Origin: HGM10836 sp964430375
GTDB lineage: Bacteria; Bacillota_I; Bacilli_A; RF39; UBA660
Length of the DNA: 19,470 bases
Direction: 5' to 3'
NCBI GenBank assembly: GCA_964430375.1
Contig: CAYSEZ010000011.1
Coordinates: 1 to 19,470, forward strand
Shown here: positions 1 to 7,640 of the stretch, piece after piece
How positions within the stretch are numbered: the stretch's first letter is position 1
Layout: the number at the start of each line of letters is the position of its first letter
The notes under the pieces: model-generated
What the model saw: only the letters and a program-made list of their open reading frames with translations
Databases searched by the model: none
Told to the model about the DNA's origin: nothing
Translations under genes and position numbers: made by a program

Positions 1-803
1 TCATAATCTCCATCCCACCAGCCTTGATCTTCTATGAAATAAGTTTCACACTTACTTATTTGTTCTTCTGTTGGATTATCAATCATCTTATATACTGCTA
101 TGTTTGCATCATTTATATATTTATAATTTATATCTGTTGTTTTTACACTATCTGTAACTGCTGAATAAATTGTTTCTTTAGATGTTCTTTGTTCTCCAAC
201 TAAACTTATTCTAGATACAAACATTATATTTTTACTTACATCATTGTAACTATTTGGAGTTTCAATATCTAACCAAATCTTAATAACATAATTAATTTCT
301 TCTTCTGGCCATATTTCTCCAATATCAATAGTAGCTTTTTTATCGTCAAAATTAATTATAAAATAATCTCCACCATTTATACTTACTCCTGCTTTTATAT
401 ATTTACTTTCTATACACATATCTGGTTTTACACTAGCACCATTAAATATATATGATGAAGTTGTATCACATATACTATTTAAATATATTTCATAATGAGT
501 TAATACATCTCCAGTGTTTTTTAAAGTAAAGCTATATTTACTATCACTTTCTAATGCCATTTCATCAGTTATAGGTATAGCTTTAGATAAAGATATTGTA
601 TTACTTTCGTTATCCAAGGAAAGTTTTAAGTTACCACTAGAAATAGTATTTGTTAATGTTGCGTTATTACTATAAGTTAAATATGCATAACTAGTCCCCA
701 TTGTAATAAATAAAATAGCAAATATTGATATAGTTAATATCTTAAATATATTTGTTTTAAATTCTTTATTACTTAATTTGTTAAACTTATTAAAGAAGTC
801 CAT
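1..803 (-). CDS. TasA/CalY-like secreted protein with SipW-type signal, 3' end missing
   Basis: An open frame of 267 codons runs from an ATG at 801-803 off the left edge. GGAGG sits five bases before the ATG. The N-terminus has a lysine-rich start, a hydrophobic stretch (about residues 18-36) and then TMGTSYAYLTYSNNATLTNT, followed by ISSGNLKLSLD. That signal, with the mature protein starting at Tyr/Leu-Thr and a SGNLKL strand, is typical of SipW-processed biofilm or surface proteins of the TasA/CalY group. The rest is beta-rich with a late WW pair (EDQGWWDGDY) and few cysteines. It has its own sigma-A-like promoter (832-860). In known relatives the protein is exported, cut by the signal peptidase SipW and forms surface fibres; that role is inferred here. 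No sipW gene is in the window. The C-terminus is unseen. Confidence 0.72.
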   Translation of the reverse strand, partial: MDFFNKFNKLSNKEFKTNIFKILTISIFAILFITMGTSYAYLTYSNNATLTNTISSGNLKLSLDNESNTISLSKAIPITDEMALESDSKYSFTLKNTGDVLTHYEIYLNSICDTTSSYIFNGASVKPDMCIESKYIKAGVSINGGDYFIINFDDKKATIDIGEIWPEEEINYVIKIWLDIETPNSYNDVSKNIMFVSRISLVGEQRTSKETIYSAVTDSVKTTDINYKYINDANIAVYKMIDNPTEEQISKCETYFIEDQGWWDGDY

Positions 804-831
804 GATTACCTCCTATTATTATCATAAATTT

Positions 832-860
832 ATTATAAATTAATTTATATTTTTTTTCAA
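832..860 (-). promoter_or_regulatory. sigma-A-like promoter of the TasA/CalY-like gene
   Basis: On the minus strand TTGAAA (855-860) and TATAAT (832-837) are separated by 17 bases. The predicted start site lies about 22 bases before the ATG at 803, leaving room for the GGAGG site. It lies just after the fmt stop, so the gene can be transcribed independently of fmt. Confidence 0.65.
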
Positions 861-883
861 GATGTTTTTCCTAATTGTTTTTA

Positions 884-1813
884 TTAATTAAATATTTTAC
901 CTATTAAGCTATCTTTATTTATACCATTTAAATAGTCTTTAACAAGCATTTTCTTTTTACCTGGTACTTGTATAGTAGTAATAATTATTTCTCCATCAGA
1001 AGTTGATACCCCAATACCATCTTTATATATACATAAAATTTGTCCATTTATAGAACCTATTTTTGATCCATATCTTGCTCTATAAATTTTTATTTCTTCA
1101 TTATCTAAAATAGCATAACTACCTGTTTCAGATAATGCTCTAATTTTATTATATATTTCTTTTGTTGTTTTATTAAAATCTAATTTTTCATCTTCTCTTT
1201 TAATAATATATGCATAAGTTACTTCTTCTTCATTTTGTTTTATATATTCTACTTTTTCATTAAATATATCAGGTAGTGTTTTAATTAGTAAATCTTTTCC
1301 TAATATAGATAATTTATTAGATAAAGAATTGTAATCATCATCATCTTTAATTTCTATTTCTTCTTTTACTATAATATCTCCATCATCCATACCTACATCA
1401 GTTCTCATAATAGTAATACCAGTAGTTTTTTCTCCATTTATAATTGCATGATGTATTGGAGCACCCCCTCTATATTTGGGTAAAAGAGAAGCATGTACAT
1501 TAATTGTTTTATATTTTGGATATTCTAGTAATTCTTTTGGTAATATTTGTCCATAAGCACAAGTTACAATCATATCAGGGTTTAAATCTAATATATTTTG
1601 ATAATCATCTCTTAATCTTTTAGGTTGTAATACTTTTATATTATTTTCTTCAGCAAGAATTTTAACTGGAGATTTAGTAAGTACTTTTTTTCTACCTACT
1701 TCTTTATCGGGTTGAGTTACTACTCCGACTACATTATAATTTTTAATTAATGCATCAAGCACGGGAACTGAAAATTCAGGTGTTCCCATAAATACTATTT
1801 TTTTATCTTTCAT
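884..1813 (-). CDS. fmt: methionyl-tRNA formyltransferase
   Basis: This 309-residue cytoplasmic enzyme transfers the formyl group of 10-formyl-tetrahydrofolate to methionyl-tRNA(fMet), making the initiator tRNA. Visible family marks are the N-terminal FMGTPEFS (residues 8-15), QPD with the G-R-K loop (34-42), NVHASLLPKYRGGAPI (105-120) and DVGMDDGD (139-146). Asn105, His107 and Asp143 match the catalytic Asn-His-Asp set of the formyltransferase fold. The C-terminal domain (about 205-309) is the tRNA-binding OB-like part. Length is normal for the family. The start is an ATG with AAAGGAAA a few bases upstream. The usual partners def and priA are not beside it; upstream is the AbiE pair, with no clear terminator between. 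Confidence 0.95.
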   Translation of the reverse strand: MKDKKIVFMGTPEFSVPVLDALIKNYNVVGVVTQPDKEVGRKKVLTKSPVKILAEENNIKVLQPKRLRDDYQNILDLNPDMIVTCAYGQILPKELLEYPKYKTINVHASLLPKYRGGAPIHHAIINGEKTTGITIMRTDVGMDDGDIIVKEEIEIKDDDDYNSLSNKLSILGKDLLIKTLPDIFNEKVEYIKQNEEEVTYAYIIKREDEKLDFNKTTKEIYNKIRALSETGSYAILDNEEIKIYRARYGSKIGSINGQILCIYKDGIGVSTSDGEIIITTIQVPGKKKMLVKDYLNGINKDSLIGKIFN

Positions 1814-1874
1814 ATTTTTTTCCTTTCATTATAAGATAATATTTAATAATTCTTTTAAAATAATAATATCTATA

Positions 1875-2693
1875 TTAAACATTAACTATTTCCAAAGATT
1901 TAAAATAACTAATAACATTATTAATTACATCTTGCACTGGAATATTAATCCAATTACTTCTTGCATTATCAAGTTTAGTAATAAATCTTTTATTATTTAG
2001 AACATTTTCTATTCTTAATACTACATCACTTATTGTCTTTTGGGATAATTTTTCATCTTTAAAAATTAATAAGTTAATATATTTAATTAATTTATTTTTA
2101 TTTAAAAAATTATTATTAATTAAATAGTAAAAATCAAATATATCTTTATATCTAGTAGAACGAATACCGAATTTTAATAAAGATTTTAATTTTTCACATA
2201 CGATTTGTTCTGGTGAATTTATTAATAATGATACAGTACCATCTAAAAGATCAAAATCAAATATATATTTATCTTGTTCTAACTCAAAATATTTATGAAC
2301 TCCTATATCTAATTTTGTTTCAAGATTATTATTATATTTATCAATAATTGAGATATTAACACGTTTACTATTATATAACTGATGGTGTAATTTTTCGATA
2401 CCGTTAATCCTTATAATTAATTCATTTTCTTTTTTATTTAATTCATTTATAAAGTTTATTATTGAACTATCTTCTAAAGAATATTTAATAAAATCTAGGT
2501 CTAAATCACGTGTAGAGCGTCTTACACTTTTACTTATATTATGCATTACAACACCACCTTTAACAGTTATGTTTTTTGCATATTTACTTTTACCTATTTT
2601 ATATAAAATTACATCTTGGCACACTTTAGACTGTGCATTAACAAGTTCATATCCTTTTTTCAAATAATTATTAACAAGTTCATTTAAATTCAT
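1875..2693 (-). CDS. AbiEii-type nucleotidyltransferase toxin
   Basis: A 272-residue protein of the AbiEii/AbiGii (DUF1814) nucleotidyltransferase family, toxin of type IV toxin-antitoxin and abortive-infection pairs. Characterised members of the wider family use nucleoside triphosphates and some modify tRNA 3' ends. Visible marks are KGG (45-47), then RSTRDLDLD (59-67) carrying the metal-binding acidic residues Asp63 and Asp65, and the later PEQIVCEKLKSLL (161-173) and RYKDIFDFYYL (181-191) blocks typical of the family. The ATG overlaps the stop of the upstream antitoxin gene by one base (TAATG), which suggests translational coupling. Length is normal and no key residue is missing. Function in phage defence is inferred from the family. 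Confidence 0.9.
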   Translation of the reverse strand: MNLNELVNNYLKKGYELVNAQSKVCQDVILYKIGKSKYAKNITVKGGVVMHNISKSVRRSTRDLDLDFIKYSLEDSSIINFINELNKKENELIIRINGIEKLHHQLYNSKRVNISIIDKYNNNLETKLDIGVHKYFELEQDKYIFDFDLLDGTVSLLINSPEQIVCEKLKSLLKFGIRSTRYKDIFDFYYLINNNFLNKNKLIKYINLLIFKDEKLSQKTISDVVLRIENVLNNKRFITKLDNARSNWINIPVQDVINNVISYFKSLEIVNV

Positions 2694-3232
2694 TAAAACA
2701 CCTCATCTTGTATTATTTCAAATAATTTATCACTATAAGGGAAATATGTTAAATAGTTTTCTATTTTTTCCATATCTAAATTATCTGCAATTTTTCTATA
2801 ATTTGTAATAATTTCTTTATACATATCATATCCCATCACATTTTTACTTCTAGCAAGTTCAATAAGCATTCTTTCTTTATCATAAATATTAAGTAAAATT
2901 CCATTTATTTCAATTTTAGTTATTCCAATATTAAATAATTCATCGGTTAATCTTACTTGTTTAACATATTTTGATCTTATTTTATTATTCTTGGTAGTAG
3001 CAAGAACAACTTTATTTGGAATAAAATCAGTAAGATTATGATAATAATATGCAGAATCACCATATATAATAAAATTAGGAAACTTTTTGGCAATTATTTC
3101 AATATAATTAACATCTTGTTTATCAGAATACAAACCATCATCTACTTTGAAATACTTGTTTTCATTTACTGATTTTTGAATTTGATAATCTGATTTTAAT
3201 TTTTCTTTTAATTCTTTATGAAAATATAACAT
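2693..3232 (-). CDS. AbiEi-type antitoxin and autoregulator
   Basis: A 179-residue protein matching the AbiEi antitoxin pattern: a short N-terminal part in the place of the family's winged helix, then IYGDSAYYYHNLTD (about 56-69) and a core with NGILLNIYDKERMLIELA, the usual AbiEi-like block. Known AbiEi proteins neutralise the toxin without binding it stably and repress their own operon by binding inverted repeats. The longest frame starts at GTG 3241, but that codon is part of the Shine-Dalgarno AGGTGG (3238-3243); the ATG at 3230-3232, five bases further on, is the better start. The promoter and operator just upstream fit autoregulation. The N-terminal DNA-binding part is divergent. Confidence 0.82.
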   Translation of the reverse strand: MLYFHKELKEKLKSDYQIQKSVNENKYFKVDDGLYSDKQDVNYIEIIAKKFPNFIIYGDSAYYYHNLTDFIPNKVVLATTKNNKIRSKYVKQVRLTDELFNIGITKIEINGILLNIYDKERMLIELARSKNVMGYDMYKEIITNYRKIADNLDMEKIENYLTYFPYSDKLFEIIQDEVF

Positions 3233-3249
3233 TTTAACCACCTAATATA

Positions 3250-3278
3250 ATTTTAGACTAAATGACACACTAAGTCAA
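3250..3278 (-). promoter_or_regulatory. promoter of the AbiE operon
   Basis: On the minus strand TTGACT (3273-3278) and TAAAAT (3250-3255) are separated by exactly 17 bases. The gene start (3232) follows about 18 bases after the -10 box. The elements lie between and over the arms of the inverted repeat at 3253-3302. Confidence 0.75.
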
Positions 3279-3302
3279 TATCAAATGAGTCATTTAGTCT
3301 AA
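3253..3302. promoter_or_regulatory. inverted-repeat operator of the AbiE operon
   Basis: Two perfect 14-base arms, TTAGACTAAATGAC (3253-3266) and GTCATTTAGTCTAA (3289-3302), are separated by 22 bases. One arm lies upstream of the -35 box; the other fills the spacer and overlaps the -10 box of the AbiE promoter. Established knowledge: AbiEi antitoxins of Streptococcus and Serratia repress their promoter by binding paired inverted repeats. The stem could also form a hairpin, but no T-run follows on the minus strand, so an operator is the better reading. Confidence 0.7.
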
Positions 3303-3316
3303 TTTTTAATTCTCAA

Positions 3317-3335
3317 AGTAAATAAGGCATTTACT
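3317..3335 (-). terminator. weak hairpin after the NlpC/P60 gene
   Basis: AGTAAAT (3317-3323) and ATTTACT (3329-3335) form a 7-base-pair stem with a five-base loop, just after the stop of the minus-strand NlpC/P60 gene. Only a short T stretch follows on the minus strand, so termination would be weak. Confidence 0.4.
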
Positions 3336-3341
3336 ATTTCA

Positions 3342-4769
3342 TTAATACCACATATTAGTAAGTTTACCATCTTCTTTATAATAGTTATCCATTAATACTA
3401 CATAGGGGAATGTATCAGTTATCTTGTCTTTGCTGTAAGTTTTAATTACTACACCACCATATATATCAAGTGATTCTGCGACATAGAAATTATTATCATC
3501 TATTCCTACTAAAATAGCAATATGACCCCATATATTAAGAAGATCTCCAACTTTTATTTTATTACTTTTAATTAGTTCATCAGTAATCTTTTCATATTCT
3601 CCTAAATCTGATAATTCTCTAGGATCTAGTTCAGAGTTACCTGCGCCTAGGTCCCCTGGATCAAAACCACCATTTACAAGTGTCCAAGAGACAAAGCCAG
3701 AACAATCTAATCCATTTGGATATTTTTTATATTTTGTAAACAAAGAAGTATCTTCATAATTAGTTAAAGGACATCCCCACATTGCTGGGCCTGCATAAGT
3801 ATATTTCATATTTTTTTCTTTATCTTTACTTAAATATAAACCTTTATGATAATATCTACCTTCTCCATCTACATAATTAACACCACTTACATCAAGTCTA
3901 CCATTTTCAAAGAAATAATTTATACGATATGGAAATTCTAACATTAAAAACCTTGCTGCTTCGACTACTGCTGCTCTGGTGTTTATACCTACTTCATTTA
4001 TTCTATCTTCTAGTATAGTATCAAGTAGATTAGCTTCTTCATCAGTAAATACTTCACAAGATAAATATTTCTTTTTTGTATTAAAGTTTTTAGGACTATT
4101 TACTATTACATCTGTTACTACTACGTTAAATTCTTTAACTTTTTCATTTTTATAGAAGACTTCTACTAGGGTTTCTCCTTTAGATAAAGTATTAATTATA
4201 TTATTTTCTATTTCTATAATATCATTTTCTATATTATAAGTTAAATCTATATTACCATATTTTATTATATTATTATTTAAATCTTTACTACTATTTAGTG
4301 CTAAATAATAAGTATCTTTAAAGTTTAAATTAACTAAGTAATCATCTATTAAATACTCTTTAGATATTATATTTTTATTATTTTTAAAATATATATAAAA
4401 ACTATCTAAACTAGTATTTATAATACATTTATTATTAATCATTTTATTAAACTCTAATTTACCATTAATAGATTTAGAATAAGCACAATATTCTTCTTTT
4501 GTAGTGGGTTTTATTTCAAGTACTAGTGTTTTATTATCATAATTATTTACTTCAATATTAGATATTTCTATAGTTCTATTACTAAAATGTGTATAGTAAG
4601 TATAAATAAGAAATAATATTATAAATAATGCTATAACGCTAAATATTATAATTATAATTCTTTTTTTCTTTTTTTTCTTTTCTATTTTAGTAAATATTTC
4701 ATTAAATCTTTTATATTCTTTTGTTTCTCCTAGAGATAAATCAAGTATTTCTTTATCTTTTTTATTCAT
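3342..4769 (-). CDS. membrane-anchored NlpC/P60 peptidoglycan hydrolase
   Basis: A 475-residue protein with a cytosolic N-terminus, a run of six lysines, one membrane segment (about 37-58) and a large outside part. After a linker and an Ig-like bacterial (Big2-like) stretch comes a C-terminal NlpC/P60 domain: GLDCSGFVSW with nucleophile Cys356 and WGHIAILVG with His416. Such enzymes cut peptide cross-links of peptidoglycan, usually D-Glu-diamino acid bonds. The longer frame begins at ATG 4784 without a ribosome binding site; the ATG at 4767-4769 has GGTGG four bases upstream and suits the promoter at 4801-4829, so it is chosen. It lies downstream of the spore genes in the same direction but has its own promoter; a sporulation role is not shown. 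The lysine codons form a slippery run at 4660-4680. Confidence 0.82.
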   Translation of the reverse strand: MNKKDKEILDLSLGETKEYKRFNEIFTKIEKKKKKKRIIIIIFSVIALFIILFLIYTYYTHFSNRTIEISNIEVNNYDNKTLVLEIKPTTKEEYCAYSKSINGKLEFNKMINNKCIINTSLDSFYIYFKNNKNIISKEYLIDDYLVNLNFKDTYYLALNSSKDLNNNIIKYGNIDLTYNIENDIIEIENNIINTLSKGETLVEVFYKNEKVKEFNVVVTDVIVNSPKNFNTKKKYLSCEVFTDEEANLLDTILEDRINEVGINTRAAVVEAARFLMLEFPYRINYFFENGRLDVSGVNYVDGEGRYYHKGLYLSKDKEKNMKYTYAGPAMWGCPLTNYEDTSLFTKYKKYPNGLDCSGFVSWTLVNGGFDPGDLGAGNSELDPRELSDLGEYEKITDELIKSNKIKVGDLLNIWGHIAILVGIDDNNFYVAESLDIYGGVVIKTYSKDKITDTFPYVVLMDNYYKEDGKLTNMWY

Positions 4770-4800
4770 AAAACCACCAACCATAGTTATTTATACTTAA

Positions 4801-4829
4801 ATTATATATTTTTATTTAATTATTGTAAA
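4801..4829 (-). promoter_or_regulatory. sigma-A-like promoter of the NlpC/P60 gene
   Basis: On the minus strand TTTACA (4824-4829) and TATAAT (4801-4806) have a 17-base spacer. Start of transcription would fall near 4794, about 25 bases before the chosen ATG. This suggests vegetative expression separate from gpr and spoIIP. Confidence 0.6.
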
Positions 4830-4847
4830 TATAAATTTATAAAATAA

Positions 4848-5168
4848 CTAATCATTTACAAGGCTTCCTGCTTTATTAAATATAATTCTAATTATTTGAT
4901 CAGTTCTTTTTTCAAGTCTTAATGATATTTTATATATTCCTTTAGATAAATTATTAGTATAATCTTTTTGTTCTTCAATTACATAGTCTGTTATATCTAT
5001 TTTTTTACCATCTTTTATATCTTGTTCAAATGTTTTTATTTGTTCTTCTGTTAAAGTTTTAACTCTTTCTTCTTTAGTTTCATAATATCCAAAGTGTTCT
5101 GCGAATAATAATACTAAAAAAAATACTAAAAATGATAATGATAAAAATCTAATTATTTTATTTCTCAT
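4848..5168 (-). CDS. small membrane protein in the yqxA position
   Basis: A 106-residue protein with a short positive start (MRNKIIR), one membrane segment (about 8-24, LSLSFLVFFLVLLFAEHFGY) and a charged outside tail that ends in a beta-rich stretch. I do not recognise a domain with certainty. Its ATG overlaps the spoIIP stop as ATGA, so the two are translationally coupled. In Bacillus the order is rpsT, gpr, spoIIP, yqxA; this gene has the place, size and single N-terminal membrane segment of YqxA (DUF3679), so it is probably a divergent counterpart. A role with SpoIIP in engulfment or spore formation is inferred from coupling only. Confidence 0.7.
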   Translation of the reverse strand: MRNKIIRFLSLSFLVFFLVLLFAEHFGYYETKEERVKTLTEEQIKTFEQDIKDGKKIDITDYVIEEQKDYTNNLSKGIYKISLRLEKRTDQIIRIIFNKAGSLVND

Positions 5169-6075
5169 TTCTCCTCCATAATTAAATAACTAATTGCATT
5201 AGAAAGTGCAACTGATGTATTATATATTTCTTCTAAAGTATTGTATGGTCCTCCAACTTCGATTAAGAATGTATTTGGACTAAAATCTTGATTATATACA
5301 TATAAAGGCTGATAATAAGTATTTCTAAGTATTCCTTTATAATTATTATTTAAGTATTCTTCCATAATTTTTACATTTTTTTCATTTTCTTTATAATTAT
5401 CATTTTTTTTAGTTACTATAAACATTACTTTAGCATAGTCTTTACCCTCTATAGAAATGGTAGATAACTCTTTATTTATAGAATCTCTATGTATATCAAA
5501 GAAATATGTAATTGTAGGGTTTTCTTTCTTTACTTCTTCTAGAAATTCTCTACTTATTCTATAACTATTACTATATTCTAAATTTCTTTTATTTAATTCA
5601 TTTTTTATACTGCGTTCTTCTACTAGGGAGTAAATATTATTATTTAATAATTCTTCTTTTAACATATTACTAAGTGTTAATACAGTAGGATTTATATTAT
5701 AAAAAGTTTTATTATATTCTTCTGTTTGATGTGTATTATATAAATATACTATAGGAGTTAAACTATTGGTTAANNNNNNNNNNNNNNNNNNNNNNNNNNN
5801 NNNNNNNNNNNNNNNNNNNNNNNNNNNNNNNNNNNNNNNNNNNNNNNNNNNNNNNNNNNNNNNNNNNNNNNNNTTTTAAAAGATAATAAAGTAGAAACAT
5901 TATTAACATTTTTATCATTTAAGATATTAAACATATTATCTATAAGATTATTATTTCTTTTTACATCATTTATTTCTAATACATTATTTATATTAAATTT
6001 ATTATTATCTATATTAATATAACACAAAGAGAATATTAAAATACTTATAAAAAAAATAAATCTTATTACTTTCAT
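5165..6075 (-). CDS. spoIIP: stage II sporulation protein P, interrupted by assembly gap
   Basis: SpoIIP is the membrane-anchored amidase and endopeptidase that, with SpoIID and SpoIIM, thins septal peptidoglycan for engulfment. The N-terminal part (5875-6075, 67 codons) has a membrane segment at residues 3-20. After the 100-N gap the frame continues with PIVYLYNTHQTEEY (near 5719-5755), the metal-binding His/Glu motif of the family, then YFFDIHRDS and FLIEVGGPYNTLEE. The two sides are in different frames as written; if the gene is intact the real gap length must leave remainder 2 when divided by 3, so 100 is a placeholder. The visible parts total 269 residues, so with a short gap the protein would be shorter than the roughly 400 residues of Bacillus. 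It follows gpr by 46 bases. The stop is TGA. Confidence 0.88.
5774..5873. other. assembly gap of 100 Ns
   Basis: Exactly 100 undetermined bases, the usual placeholder for a scaffold join of unknown length. It falls inside spoIIP, and the coding frames on its two sides disagree by the written length. Confidence 0.99.
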
Positions 6076-6121
6076 ATAATCACCATATTTAGTATAAGAT
6101 TAATTTAATAGATATTTTGTC

Positions 6122-7144
6122 TTATTTTAGATTATGTAATAAACTATTTATACCTTCAGAAAGTAATTTACTTAATTTATCTAGTAAAAAATCTATTTCT
6201 TTTAATGTAACTATAAAGTTATATCCAATTGGAGTTAGAACATCAAATATAAGAGATTTTTTTTCTATATCGGATAAGTTACCAAATGCTCCGAGAAAGT
6301 AATTTTTTTCTTCTTTTGTCAGGGTTAAATTATCATATTTTAAATAATTTTTCATATAAGAGGGTATTAGTTTATCACTTTTATTATTATTTTTTAAATT
6401 ATAACTAAAGTGTTTTTGCATATAATTAATTGTATCACTTACTATAGTAGTAGCATCTACTACCATAGGAATTCCTATTGCTATAACAGGGATATTTAGT
6501 GTTTCTTTAGATATTTCTTTTCTTTTGTTGCCTATTCCACTTCCAGGGTTAATACCAGCATTAGTAATTTGTATAGTTTTAGTTACTCTATCAATAGAAT
6601 CACTTGCTAGGGAATCTATTACTATTATAAAGTCTGGTTTTATTTTATTTATTAAAGATTCTATTATATCACTAGTTTCAATACCAGTTATCCCCATAAC
6701 TCCAGGAGTAAAACTAGATACTACTCTATAACCTTCTTCTAAAGAACCTGTTAAGTCATATATATGTTTTGTTACTATTATATTATCTACTGTTTTAGAA
6801 CCTAATGCATCAGGAGTTGATTTTTCATTGCCTAGACCAATTACAGTACAAGTATATTCTTTTTTTATGTTTTCTTTATCTAATATTTTTTTTAATTCTT
6901 TAATAAATATTTCTTTTACATTTTTAAAATTAGTATGATCTGTTATATCTTCAAAGTATATAGTAGTATAAAAGCCTTCTTTTTTATTTATTAATTTGCT
7001 AGTATTTGAATCTATTTTTATATTAGATACTTTTATATTGTTTTCTTCGTATATTTCTTCTTTTACTAAGTTAGAGTCTTTAGATATAATATCTGCGACT
7101 AAATCAGTTCTAACTTCAAAGTTTTTTAAATCTATATTACGCAT
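6122..7144 (-). CDS. gpr: germination protease GPR (spore protease, A25 family)
   Basis: GPR is made in the forespore as an inactive zymogen and degrades the small acid-soluble spore proteins during germination. The 340-residue product shows GLGN (103-106), TPDALG (110-115), PGVMGITGIE (147-156), DSLA (177-180) and GINPGSGIGNKR (197-208). Asp112 and Asp177 match the catalytic aspartates 127 and 193 of Bacillus megaterium GPR. RTDL at 12-15 fits the propeptide cleavage site. The longest frame starts at ATG 7189, but the ATG at 7142-7144 has GGTGAT seven to eight bases upstream and gives the family's normal N-terminus. It is divergent from rpsT and followed by spoIIP, as in Bacillus. No sigma-A promoter is seen; a forespore sigma is expected. 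Confidence 0.95.
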   Translation of the reverse strand: MRNIDLKNFEVRTDLVADIISKDSNLVKEEIYEENNIKVSNIKIDSNTSKLINKKEGFYTTIYFEDITDHTNFKNVKEIFIKELKKILDKENIKKEYTCTVIGLGNEKSTPDALGSKTVDNIIVTKHIYDLTGSLEEGYRVVSSFTPGVMGITGIETSDIIESLINKIKPDFIIVIDSLASDSIDRVTKTIQITNAGINPGSGIGNKRKEISKETLNIPVIAIGIPMVVDATTIVSDTINYMQKHFSYNLKNNNKSDKLIPSYMKNYLKYDNLTLTKEEKNYFLGAFGNLSDIEKKSLIFDVLTPIGYNFIVTLKEIDFLLDKLSKLLSEGINSLLHNLK

Positions 7145-7223
7145 AATATCACCATTATTAGTGTTAATTTTTATATATTTTTTATACATTTTTAAAAAAA
7201 TATTAGAAATATGCTGATTTTAT

Positions 7224-7252
7224 TTGATTTTTTATTAATTTTTTGGTAAAAT
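7224..7252 (+). promoter_or_regulatory. sigma-A-like promoter of rpsT
   Basis: TTGATT (7224-7229) and TAAAAT (7247-7252) with a 17-base spacer. It leads into the GAGGTGA ribosome binding site and the rpsT ATG at 7284. Confidence 0.65.
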
Positions 7253-7283
7253 TACAATTGATATGAAAAAGTGAGGTGAAATT

Positions 7284-7547
7284 ATGCCAAATATTAAAAG
7301 TGCTAAAAAAAGAGTAAAAACTGATGCTTTAAAAAGAGAACATAATAGAAGTGAAAAAGCTAGTATGAGAACTGCTGTTAAAAAAGCAAAAGTTGAAATT
7401 AAAAACGGTAATAAAGAAGCAATGGATAATAGTATTAAAACTGCTATTAAGAAGATTGATAAAGCTGTAACTAGTGGTTTAATCCATAAAAATAAAGCTG
7501 CACGTGATAAATCAAAATTAATGAAAGCTGCAAATAAAGTTAAATAA
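7284..7547 (+). CDS. rpsT: 30S ribosomal protein S20
   Basis: An 87-residue, lysine- and alanine-rich basic protein beginning MPNIKSAKKRVK with internal NGNKEAM and a C-terminal GLIHKNKAARDKSKL block, all standard for S20. It binds 16S rRNA early in small-subunit assembly and forms a three-helix bundle. Length is normal. The start ATG has GAGGTGA seven bases upstream. It has its own promoter and a strong terminator and is divergent from gpr, the arrangement found in Bacillus. The AT-rich leader is short and shows no sign of a special regulatory fold. Confidence 0.97.
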   Translation: MPNIKSAKKRVKTDALKREHNRSEKASMRTAVKKAKVEIKNGNKEAMDNSIKTAIKKIDKAVTSGLIHKNKAARDKSKLMKAANKVK

Positions 7548-7607
7548 AGTAATTGACATTCTATTAGTATGAAGAGTGTCTTTTTTTATAAATTACTTTA
7601 TTTTTTT
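7542..7607 (+). terminator. nested double terminator after rpsT
   Basis: Inner hairpin: GACATTCT (7555-7562) pairs with AGAGTGTC (7573-7580) with one G-U pair and a ten-base loop, followed by seven Ts (7581-7587). Around it a second, perfect 13-base inverted repeat, AAATAAAGTAATT (7542-7554) and AATTACTTTATTT (7591-7603), is itself followed by Ts to 7607. The inner hairpin is a standard intrinsic terminator; the outer arms could extend it or serve as a backup. Confidence 0.82.
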
Positions 7608-7616
7608 ATATGTATT

Positions 7617-7625
7617 TGATACAAT
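7617..7625 (+). promoter_or_regulatory. extended -10 promoter of the transglutaminase-like gene
   Basis: TGATACAAT carries the TG motif one base before the -10 box TACAAT (7620-7625). The -35 place (7597-7602, TTTATT) is weak and overlaps the outer arm of the rpsT terminator. The gene's GGAGG site and ATG follow within 16 bases. Confidence 0.5.
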
Positions 7626-7640
7626 AATAATGGAGGTTAT

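Noticed and set aside
1828..1833. TATAAT upstream of fmt
   Set aside because: The -35 place is AAAAGA and transcription would start inside the ribosome binding site.
7145..7200. Possible forespore sigma G promoter for gpr (TGTATA, 17 bases, AACACTA on the minus strand)
   Set aside because: Five of seven bases match at -10, but the start site would fall inside the gpr ribosome binding site, so I do not support it.
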